A stretch of DNA of 29,078 bases, taken from NCBI GenBank assembly GCA_026706395.1, contig JAPOYU010000024.1, positions 1 to 29,078 on the forward strand. The letters are read 5' to 3'. Source of the stretch: Chloroflexota bacterium (lineage in GTDB: Bacteria; Chloroflexota; Anaerolineae; Aggregatilineales; Phototrophicaceae). The position numbers and the translations under genes are program-made. Below, in pieces: positions 24,175 to 29,078 of this stretch. The notes below the pieces were generated by a model. It did no database searches. It was not told the origin of the DNA and was given only the letters and a program-made list of their open reading frames with translations. How positions within the stretch are numbered: the first letter of the stretch is position 1; the number at the start of each line of letters is the position of its first letter.

Positions 24175-25029
24175 ATGATTGGCAAACGAGTTCTCATCAC
24201 CGGGGCGACAAACGGCATCGGCAAGCAGGCCGCGCTGGAACTGGCGACGATGGGCGCGGAGATCGTCATCGTCGGGCGCGACGAGATAAAGACGCGCAAG
24301 GTTTCCGTCGATATCAAGCGGACGAGCGGCAACTCCAACGTAGAAATGTTGGTTGCCGACTTATCATCCATGGACGAGATACGCCGGATCGCCGCCGAGT
24401 TTCGCGACAAGCATCAGCGCCTGGATGTCTTGCTGAACAATGCCGGCGCCGTCTTCTCTGAGTATCAGCAATCGGCTGATGGCTACGAGATGACGTTCGC
24501 GCTGAATCACATCAGCTATTACTTGCTGACCAATCTCCTGCTTGACATCATCAAACTGACTGCCCATGAACACGGTGAAGCCCGTATCATCAACGTCTCG
24601 TCAAGCGCCCATAGAAACGCGTCGTTGCGACTGGATAACCTGCGTGACCAGAAGGGCTACAGTTTCATGAACAGTTACGGCGCTAGCAAACTGATGAATG
24701 TGCTTTTCACCTATGAATTGGCGCGGCAGCTGGAAGACACCACTGTGACCGTCAATGCGGTACATCCCGGTTTGGTCGACACCGGCTTCGGCCACAATAC
24801 GAGGGGACTTTGGTCTTCCATAATCAAGATCCTGCAGAAGCTGTTTGCGATATCACCCCAAAAAGGCGCCGAGACTCTGGTCTACCTTGCTTCCTCACCG
24901 GACGCGGCTGGCATCAGCGGCAAATACTGGAATGAGAAGCAGCAGAAGCGCTCCAGCGACATCTCCTACGACCGCAGCCAGCAGACCGCGCTCTGGGAAT
25001 ACAGCGCTGATGCGACGGGCGTCGGCTAG
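24175..25029 (+). CDS. Short-chain dehydrogenase/reductase (retinol dehydrogenase-like)
   Basis: NAD(P)-dependent oxidoreductase with a Rossmann fold, 284 residues, of the classical SDR type with an extended C-terminus. The cofactor motif TGATNGIG lies at residues 9-16. Further motifs are ADLSS (about 60-64), NNAG (about 89-92), the catalytic Ser in NVSSSAHR, and Tyr168-x3-Lys172 in YGASK. The pattern resembles retinol- and WW-domain-type SDRs. After VHPGLVDTG a helical tail carries SPQKGAETLVYLASS and a basic end typical of this subgroup. The substrate is unknown. The gene is transcribed from a candidate promoter at 24139 and converges on the DUF952 gene with a 6-bp gap. Confidence 0.93.
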   Translation: MIGKRVLITGATNGIGKQAALELATMGAEIVIVGRDEIKTRKVSVDIKRTSGNSNVEMLVADLSSMDEIRRIAAEFRDKHQRLDVLLNNAGAVFSEYQQSADGYEMTFALNHISYYLLTNLLLDIIKLTAHEHGEARIINVSSSAHRNASLRLDNLRDQKGYSFMNSYGASKLMNVLFTYELARQLEDTTVTVNAVHPGLVDTGFGHNTRGLWSSIIKILQKLFAISPQKGAETLVYLASSPDAAGISGKYWNEKQQKRSSDISYDRSQQTALWEYSADATGVG

Positions 25030-25035
25030 GGATGG

Positions 25036-25401
25036 TCAAGGCAGGTTAGACGGGAGCGCGAAACCCTCCTCCGTCTGCGCGAGTTCGACTGCCTGAAGGA
25101 CCGCGTCCAGGTTAAGTTCCCCATAAAGATGCGGGAATACGGTCTCGTCTGGAAATGAGATGACCGTTTCAGAATCCGGATGCGCCGGCGCTTCCCAACG
25201 AAGCTCGGCACGTAATCTGCTTTCGTCAATGCGGAGAAGCAGCAGGTCCCTGGCGCCCAGGTAGAATGTATTCGCGACTTGCAGTATCTGGTCTCGTCCG
25301 GAGCAGTGAATGAAGCCTTCACTAGCCAATGTCGGCGCACTGTACCAACCACACTCTTGCGCCGCGAGCCAAGCTGTGCGGCTGGTGATGTGGTAGATCA
25401 T
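25036..25401 (-). CDS. DUF952 domain-containing protein
   Basis: A 121-residue cytoplasmic protein with the DUF952 hallmarks: IYHITSRTAWLAAQ at the start, the central GFIHCSGRDQILQVANTFY, and FPHLYGELNLDAV near the C-terminus. The biochemical activity of the family is not established. Its ATG overlaps the stop of the upstream trans-sulfuration gene as ATGA (25398-25401), the classic arrangement for translational coupling, so the two proteins are made from one message. That suggests an accessory role in sulfur or amino-acid metabolism, but no direct evidence for this is visible. The gene converges on the SDR gene. Confidence 0.88.
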   Translation of the reverse strand: MIYHITSRTAWLAAQECGWYSAPTLASEGFIHCSGRDQILQVANTFYLGARDLLLLRIDESRLRAELRWEAPAHPDSETVISFPDETVFPHLYGELNLDAVLQAVELAQTEEGFALPSNLP

Positions 25402-26522
25402 GCAAGCGCCTGCCGTAAGTCCGCGATAAGGTCGGCTGGATGTTCCAGTCCAATAGAGATGCGCAGCAAGTTGCCGGGTGTGCTTGAGCTTTCTTCGATC
25501 GACTCGCGGTGTTCGATGAGGCTGTGCGTGCCGCCGAAGCTGGTCGCGCTGGTGAACAAGTTAAGCCCGTTGACGAGGTCAATCGCCCCTTGACGCCCGC
25601 CTTTGACGAGGATCGACATCAGCCCGCTGCCGACGCGCATCTGTCGCAGCGCCAGTTCAGATTGTGGATGGCTGGGATGGTGGGGATAGAGTACGCCTTC
25701 GATTTTGGGATGTTCCGCCAGGAAACATGCGACTTGCAGGGCGTTTTCGCTGTGGGCGCGAACGCGGTAGGATAAGCTTTGCAGACCGCGGGCAGCCAGC
25801 CAGCAATTCATCGGCGACAGGACGCTGCCGCCGATCTTCACCAGTCGGGTGACCCGCTCGGCGAAGTCGTCGTTTTCCGCGAATATGATGACGCCGCCCA
25901 ATACATCGTGGTGCCCGGCGATGTACTTGGTGAGGGACATGACCACGATATCGGCGCCGAGCGCGATGGGATTCTGCGCCACCGGGGTGGCCACGGTGTT
26001 ATCGACGAGCAAGAGGGCGCCGTTTGCGCGCGTGATCTCGGCGATTGCGGCGATATCCGCCAGACGGATCATCGGATTGGTCGGCGACTCGAAGATGACC
26101 AGTTTGGTTTCCGGGCGCATCGCGGCGCGCAGCGCCTTCAGATCGCTCATGTCGACGTAGGTTGTTTCCAAGCCCCAGGGCGCGAAGAATTCATTGAGCT
26201 GAACACGAATGCCAAAATACATGTCGTCGCTGGAAACGATGTGGTCTCCCGGTTCAAGAGCCTGGAAAATGGTGAGCATCGCGGCGGATCCGCTGGAGAT
26301 CGCGTGTGCGACCGCGCCACCTTCAAGCTTCGCCAGCGATGTTTCCAAAGCGGCGCGATTTGGATTCTGATAACGGGTATAAATGAGCTCGTCGGGTTCG
26401 TGCTCGCGGCCGGTCGTCTCGTACTCGAACGTCGTGCTAAGGACGATTGGCGGCACAATCGCGCCACTTGAGCGATCGGTATTTGCGTTGTGAACCGCCT
26501 GGGTTTCGGGCCGCAGATTCAT
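25398..26522 (-). CDS. Trans-sulfuration-type PLP enzyme (cystathionine gamma-synthase / gamma-lyase family)
   Basis: Fold-type I PLP enzyme of 374 residues that acts on the gamma-carbon of sulfur amino acids. The pyridoxal lysine is Lys199 in SLTKYIAGHHDVLGG, the family signature. The N-terminal HNANTDRSSGAIVPPI and YTRYQNPN segments, the cofactor-binding SSGSAAM and DNTVATP, and the C-terminal SFGGTHSLIEHR and LLRISIGLEH are intact. The sequence alone does not separate synthase, lyase and methionine gamma-lyase; no methionine biosynthesis or cysteine genes adjoin it. ATG 26522 is chosen because it follows the promoter TTGGCA-18-TATGAT and a purine-rich AAGAGAAAC. It is coupled by an ATGA overlap to the DUF952 gene. 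Confidence 0.94.
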   Translation of the reverse strand: MNLRPETQAVHNANTDRSSGAIVPPIVLSTTFEYETTGREHEPDELIYTRYQNPNRAALETSLAKLEGGAVAHAISSGSAAMLTIFQALEPGDHIVSSDDMYFGIRVQLNEFFAPWGLETTYVDMSDLKALRAAMRPETKLVIFESPTNPMIRLADIAAIAEITRANGALLLVDNTVATPVAQNPIALGADIVVMSLTKYIAGHHDVLGGVIIFAENDDFAERVTRLVKIGGSVLSPMNCWLAARGLQSLSYRVRAHSENALQVACFLAEHPKIEGVLYPHHPSHPQSELALRQMRVGSGLMSILVKGGRQGAIDLVNGLNLFTSATSFGGTHSLIEHRESIEESSSTPGNLLRISIGLEHPADLIADLRQALA

Positions 26523-26556
26523 AGTTTCTCTTTTCCCTTGCGCTTGCTCGTCAGCA

Positions 26557-26586
26557 ATCATACAGGCTGGCACCTTACCGTGCCAA
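26557..26586 (-). promoter_or_regulatory. Promoter with overlapping dyad for the PLP enzyme gene
   Basis: On the minus strand: TTGGCA (26581-26586), 18 bp, then TATGAT (26557-26562), 35 nt before ATG. The perfect inverted repeat TGGCAC-CTTACC-GTGCCA (26568-26585) covers the -35 and most of the spacer, the expected place for a repressor operator. No S-box, T-box or other long leader fits in the short 5' region. Confidence 0.5.
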
Positions 26587-26609
26587 TATAAGGCTTTTCC
26601 GATGCTCCA

Positions 26610-26714
26610 TTAAAGCGCCGGCAACTGATACACGCGACACTGATCGCCGGCAGCAACAGGTTCGTCTATCGCCGTCACGAGTTTCGGCGAGTACAGCTGG
26701 AAGTATTTTGGCAT
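26610..26714 (-). CDS. Possible 34-residue peptide upstream of the PLP enzyme gene
   Basis: A short frame on the minus strand: ATG 26714, product beginning MPKYFQLYSPKLVTAIDEP and ending VYQLPAL, with AGGA eight bases upstream. It lies 87 bp before the PLP enzyme start on the same strand. The amino-acid composition looks protein-like and codon use resembles its neighbours. There is no poly-Met or poly-Cys run of an attenuator leader and no homologue that I recognise. It could equally be chance. Confidence 0.25.
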   Translation of the reverse strand: MPKYFQLYSPKLVTAIDEPVAAGDQCRVYQLPAL

Positions 26715-26740
26715 GGTCTGTGTCCTATCTGTCACTACGG

Positions 26741-26780
26741 TGCAAAAAGACGCAAAAAGATGCAAAAAAACGCAAAAGGA
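26741..26780. repeat. Four tandem 10-bp A-tract units (phased)
   Basis: Exactly contiguous decamers TGCAAAAAGA, CGCAAAAAGA, TGCAAAAAAA and CGCAAAAGGA. The A-tracts recur every 10 bp, close to one helical turn, a pattern known to bend DNA. Confidence 0.85.
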
Positions 26781-26787
26781 TCTCATT

Positions 26788-26870
26788 TGGATACATATTG
26801 GATGCGTAGAGCATACATTTTTGATATTAACAAGCAGCATAATTGCCAGGCTCTATCGATACAGTATCCA
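26788..26870. other. Nested pair of inverted repeats
   Basis: Outer arms TGGATAC (26788-26794) and GTATCCA (26864-26870) enclose inner arms TAGAGC (26807-26812) and GCTCTA (26850-26855). The nesting is consistent with a folded RNA or extruded DNA. A 7-bp dyad at this distance can occur by chance. Confidence 0.3.
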
Positions 26871-26967
26871 TACAGGCGCGTTTTGGGGAGGCCCCCGTTG
26901 GACAGCAGTGAAATTCGTTTGCTTCGATCACCTCCTTTGCGCTGTCCCGGCAATGGGAATTGTGATT

Positions 26968-27146
26968 TGCGCCAATAGCGAATGCTAGTGATGGCGAGGC
27001 TTGCAGACAATATGGCCGATGCATTGGCATTGGCGCGCGACCAAAAACTTTTTTCCGCCAATGCGCCAATGGCGAAATGCGGCGCAAGCCAGGAATGGCG
27101 GGGCTTGCAGGGCGGTTTGGCATTTGCCGGATTTGCGCCAATGGCG
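26968..27146. repeat. Degenerate tandem repeat, two and a bit units
   Basis: Three copies of TGCGCCAAT(A/G)GCG, at 26968-26980, 27062-27074 and 27134-27146. After the first two copies comes AATGC and then ATGGCG(A/G)GGCTTGCAG (26991-27006, 27095-27110), in the same order. Units are about 94 and 72 bp plus a partial third. The first carries the hairpin GCATTGGCG/CGCCAATGC (27027-27064). The repeat does not preserve a reading frame. Confidence 0.75.
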
Positions 27147-27190
27147 TGGATTGAGTCATGTTTTGGGATTCCAGCTCCCCCGAGCGCTTT

Positions 27191-27213
27191 TGTGATAAGG
27201 GTATGGTATCACA
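27191..27213. promoter_or_regulatory. Inverted repeat, candidate operator
   Basis: TGTGATA, nine bases, TATCACA (27191-27197 and 27207-27213), perfect arms. It resembles a CRP/FNR half-site pair, but with far too wide a gap for that family. It lies about 200 bp upstream of the GNAT promoter. Confidence 0.3.
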
Positions 27214-27256
27214 GCTCAGGGGTAATACTAGACCAAATGTTCGCTAATTTGAGAAA

Positions 27257-27293
27257 AGGGGCTCATTTTGGAATCGCGGCGTGTTCAGCCCCT
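27257..27293. other. Inverted repeat with seven-base arms
   Basis: AGGGGCT (27257-27263) and AGCCCCT (27287-27293) across a 23-base loop, followed at 27305 by a palindrome. There is no T-tract and no upstream gene to terminate. Confidence 0.3.
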
Positions 27294-27304
27294 CTAAATC
27301 TCTT

Positions 27305-27318
27305 CCCATTGCAATGGG
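27305..27318. promoter_or_regulatory. Perfect 14-bp palindrome
   Basis: CCCATTGCAATGGG, fully symmetric, about 95 bp upstream of the candidate -10 at 27413. Plausible binding site for a dimeric regulator; no known consensus fits with certainty. Confidence 0.4.
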
Positions 27319-27412
27319 GGATGATCTTCGGCAGGGACGACAATACAAGCAGCGGACAAGCGTTGGGGATGAGATTGCGCTGAGAATAGACCGCGGACAT
27401 TTGAATTCGGTG

Positions 27413-27418
27413 TAGAAT
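27413..27418 (+). promoter_or_regulatory. Candidate -10 of the second GNAT gene
   Basis: TAGAAT preceded by TG, 79 nt before ATG 27498. It overlaps the first in-frame ATG (27417), which argues for the internal start. Confidence 0.35.
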
Positions 27419-27497
27419 GAAGTGGCAACAGGTAACCGCCCGATTAGCGCGTGAAGGATCGATACACGACGGCAGCGCTGAAATGGAGAGTGGAACC

Positions 27498-28025
27498 ATG
27501 CCAGATATGCTTGTCAAATTATACGATCTGCCGGAGTTGGAGCCTGTGCTCGCCAGGCAGCGGGTTATGGGTATAACGATCAGACGAGGGATGGCGCCAG
27601 AAAAGTTCCTCGTATTGGATTGGATTCGTCAACATTTCAGCGAATATTGGGTGAGCGAAGCGGATGTTGGATTCTCAGTGAGCCCGCCAACGATCTTTCT
27701 GGCGCATCGTGGCGAGCAAATGCTTGGATTCGCCTGTTACGATACCTCACACAAGAATTTCTTCGGTCCGACCGGCGTTGATGAGGCGGAGCGCGGTCGC
27801 GGCATAGGCACGGCTTTGCTCATGGCGACATTACACGCTATGCGGGAGGCGGGCTATATGTACGGCATCATCGGTTGGGCGGGGCCGGTTGGTTACTATG
27901 AGAAAGTGGTTGGCGCCGAAGTCATTCCCAATTCCGAGCCGCCCGGCAGCTATCGAGGCATGTTGGGCACGCACGCTATCTATACCGAGGGCGCCCCGGG
28001 CAACTCGTTCCTGGAAGTTCATTGA
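27498..28025 (+). CDS. GNAT family N-acetyltransferase
   Basis: Acetyl-CoA-dependent acyltransferase of 175 residues. The central strand TIFLAHRGEQMLGFACYDT is followed by canonical motif A, RGRGIGTALLMATLHAM, with the R-G-x-G-x-G acetyl-CoA loop complete, then motif B, GPVGYYEKVVGAEVI. It begins with an uncommon N-terminal segment (LYDLPELEPVLARQ) before the first GNAT strand. The acceptor is unknown. ATG 27498 is preferred, with GGAGAG upstream, because the longer frame from 27417 overlaps the -10 and adds residues with no GNAT character. It ends one base before the convergent sufE stop. It is not closely similar to the GNAT at 18523. Confidence 0.88.
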   Translation: MPDMLVKLYDLPELEPVLARQRVMGITIRRGMAPEKFLVLDWIRQHFSEYWVSEADVGFSVSPPTIFLAHRGEQMLGFACYDTSHKNFFGPTGVDEAERGRGIGTALLMATLHAMREAGYMYGIIGWAGPVGYYEKVVGAEVIPNSEPPGSYRGMLGTHAIYTEGAPGNSFLEVH

Positions 28026-28026
28026 C

Positions 28027-28404
28027 CTACATCGACTTCAGGCGTTGACCGGCATGATAGACGACGGCATTGACCAATTCGGTCAGGCCGCGTCCCTTGC
28101 CCATCGATATACCTTTGACGAAAAACGCAAATAAAACTTTGGCCATCGCCGATAAGCCCTGTGGGTTAAGCACATCAAAGTAATAATCGAGCGTGCCGTC
28201 CGCGCGGTCTATCGCCCAAACGAAGGCCTCTGATTCACAGCCAATCACACGATGCGCTTCGTCGTAGGGCTTGGCGGCGACGGCGGCGGGCACCGGAAGG
28301 AATTCGTCGGCGATGGCGATAAGGTATTCGACGCGCTCTTCGCGCGATGTGATAAAGGCGAAATCGTCGAGGTACTCTTGCAGCTTGGGAGGGTAGTTTG
28401 CCAT
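28027..28404 (-). CDS. SufE family cysteine desulfuration protein
   Basis: Small cytoplasmic sulfur-acceptor protein of 125 residues. In the SUF system SufE takes persulfide sulfur from the cysteine desulfurase SufS for Fe-S cluster assembly. The acceptor is Cys56 in VIGCESEAF, matching the GCQS motif of SufE with Glu for Gln. The N-terminal LQEYLDDFAFITSREERVEYLI and the C-terminal SMGKGRGLTELV are typical. It follows a rhodanese-type sulfurtransferase by 67 bp on the same strand; the sseA-sufE pairing is also seen in actinobacteria such as Mycobacterium. No sufS/sufBCD genes are in the window. GTGAGGCGG precedes ATG. Confidence 0.9.
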   Translation of the reverse strand: MANYPPKLQEYLDDFAFITSREERVEYLIAIADEFLPVPAAVAAKPYDEAHRVIGCESEAFVWAIDRADGTLDYYFDVLNPQGLSAMAKVLFAFFVKGISMGKGRGLTELVNAVVYHAGQRLKSM

Positions 28405-28426
28405 TTCCGCCTCACGGTGGATGCAT

Positions 28427-28459
28427 GAGCCGGGGCGGTGAACTTAACCACTCCGGCTC
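28427..28459. other. Imperfect dyad between the sulfurtransferase and sufE genes
   Basis: GAGCCGG (28427-28433) pairs with CCGGCTC (28453-28459), and GGT with ACC inside, separated by three-base internal loops. No T-tract follows in the direction of transcription. It may be a weak terminator, an RNA-processing site or an operator between the two genes. Confidence 0.3.
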
Positions 28460-28471
28460 TTGCTTCGCAAA

Positions 28472-29078
28472 CTATTTCTCGATCGGCAGTCCGACGCTGT
28501 TGCCCCACTCGGTCCAGGAGCCGTCGTAGTTGCGCACATCGGCGAATCCCAGGAGGTTGGTCAGAACGAACCAGGTATGGCTGCTGCGCTCGCCAATGCG
28601 GCAGTAGGCGACTGTGGGTTCGGCCGAGTTTAGACCGATTTCATCAAGGTAGATAGCGCTGAGTTCAGCCGCGTTCTTGAAGGTGCCATCTTCATTGGCG
28701 GCCCGTGACCAAGGTACGCTGGACGCGCCGGGAATATGGCCGCCGCGGACGGCGCCTTCTTGTGGATAGCCTTCCATATGCAGCTTCTCGCCGCTGAATT
28801 CCGCCGGGCTGCGCACATCCACCAACTGACCGCCGGTTTGAATGTGCTGCAGGACACCGTCGCGAAAAGCGCGGATCTGGCTGTCATCACGTTCCGGCGC
28901 GCTATAGCTCGTTGGACTGATAGCCGGCTTCTCGCGCGTAAGTTCGCGTCCCTCTTCCGCCCACTTGAGACGCCCGCCATCCATGATTCTGGACTTGGTA
29001 TGGTTAAAGAGCTCGAAGACCCACAGGGCGTAGGTGGCCCACCAATTGCTCTTGTCGCCGTAAAAGATTACCGTGGTA
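28472..29078 (-). CDS. Rhodanese-type sulfurtransferase (5' end outside window)
   Basis: Thiosulfate or 3-mercaptopyruvate sulfurtransferase. The frame stays open to the window edge; the residues before the in-frame ATG at 28984 (for example [19 protein letters not shown]) are clearly rhodanese sequence, so that ATG is internal and the gene begins beyond 29078. The fragment covers the end of the first rhodanese domain and the whole catalytic second domain, with [13 protein letters not shown] and the active-site loop [11 protein letters not shown] (Cys at 28601-28603). The CRIGER loop is typical of SseA-type enzymes. Its neighbour sufE suggests that it supplies or traffics persulfide sulfur, which remains an inference. 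Confidence 0.92.
   Translation of the reverse strand, partial: TTVIFYGDKSNWWATYALWVFELFNHTKSRIMDGGRLKWAEEGRELTREKPAISPTSYSAPERDDSQIRAFRDGVLQHIQTGGQLVDVRSPAEFSGEKLHMEGYPQEGAVRGGHIPGASSVPWSRAANEDGTFKNAAELSAIYLDEIGLNSAEPTVAYCRIGERSSHTWFVLTNLLGFADVRNYDGSWTEWGNSVGLPIEK

Larger units (their letters stand above)
26523..27497. other. Repeat-rich intergenic region between divergent genes
   Basis: A 975-bp spacer between the PLP enzyme gene (leftward) and a GNAT gene (rightward). No recognisable protein gene is present beyond a possible 34-residue ORF. It contains the metabolic promoter at 26557-26586, phased A-tracts (26741-26780), a nested dyad (26788-26870), degenerate tandem repeats (26968-27146), several hairpins (27027-27064, 27191-27213, 27257-27293), the 14-bp palindrome at 27305-27318, and a promoter element at 27413. 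No transposase, integrase, tRNA or known RNA family is visible. Confidence 0.7.

Noticed and set aside
27191..27213. CRP-like TGTGA...TCACA site
   Set aside because: The half-sites are 13 bp apart rather than the 6 bp needed by CRP/FNR regulators; retained only as a generic inverted repeat.
26982..27383. 133-codon frame across the repeat region
   Set aside because: Its Ala/Met/Gly-rich start simply reads through the tandem repeats, the repeat indels do not keep frame, and no domain or Shine-Dalgarno is visible.
1..29078. CRISPR array, insertion sequence or prophage
   Set aside because: No regularly spaced identical repeats with spacers, no transposase, integrase or phage structural gene; the only tandem repeats are those in the 26741-27146 spacer.

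Overview
The window is bacterial chromosome with moderately high G+C, short intergenic gaps and single-copy housekeeping genes. Glycerol kinase, Lon, the two lipoprotein-maturation enzymes Lgt and LspA, and a SufE/sulfurtransferase pair are all recognisable. There are no plasmid, phage, transposon, rRNA, tRNA or CRISPR signatures. The mix of families suggests a Chloroflexota bacterium of the Anaerolineae type: a membrane-anchored L,D-transpeptidase with a divergent active-site motif, a C-terminally extended metallo-beta-lactamase hydrolase, two related MFS carriers, and the SufE-sulfurtransferase pair. That placement is an inference from family resemblance; no marker gene proves it.

Layout. 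Positions 1-2647 (+) carry the 3' part of a CDP-alcohol phosphatidyltransferase, lgt directly behind it, and a small metallo-hydrolase. Positions 2644-7985 (-) hold a leftward run: lon, an alpha/beta hydrolase, a four-helix membrane protein and glpK. A 318-bp divergent spacer follows with a long inverted repeat. Positions 8304-19047 (+) carry the L,D-transpeptidase, an S9 peptidase, a CaCA cation antiporter, a second metallo-hydrolase, an RDD membrane protein, a TPR protein, a membrane-anchored GH13 glucosidase, an EamA exporter and a GNAT acetyltransferase. lspA lies on the minus strand at 19093-19599. Positions 19717-25029 (+) carry an APH-fold kinase, an MFS carrier, a RraA-like protein, a second related MFS carrier and an SDR. 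Positions 25036-26522 (-) carry a trans-sulfuration-type PLP enzyme translationally coupled to a DUF952 protein. Positions 26523-27497 are essentially non-coding and rich in repeats. A second GNAT (+), then sufE and a rhodanese-type sulfurtransferase (-), close the window.

How the genes fit together. Three themes recur. The first is the cell envelope: phospholipid synthesis, Lgt, LspA, L,D-transpeptidase, glycerol kinase and membrane proteins. The second is sulfur handling: the PLP sulfur-amino-acid enzyme, SufE and a sulfurtransferase. The third is small-molecule transport: CaCA, EamA and two MFS carriers. Visible promoters are of sigma-70 type, and about nine genes have a candidate -10 box roughly 30-45 nt before the start codon, often reading TAGAAT. 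Convergent gene ends are extremely tight and have no room for ordinary intrinsic terminators.

I found no complete undescribed multi-gene system that can be defended from sequence alone. The most unusual DNA is the 26523-27497 region. It has four phased A-tract decamers, two and a bit degenerate tandem units built on a GCGCCAATGGCG core, several perfect dyads, and a possible 34-residue leader-like peptide upstream of the PLP enzyme gene.
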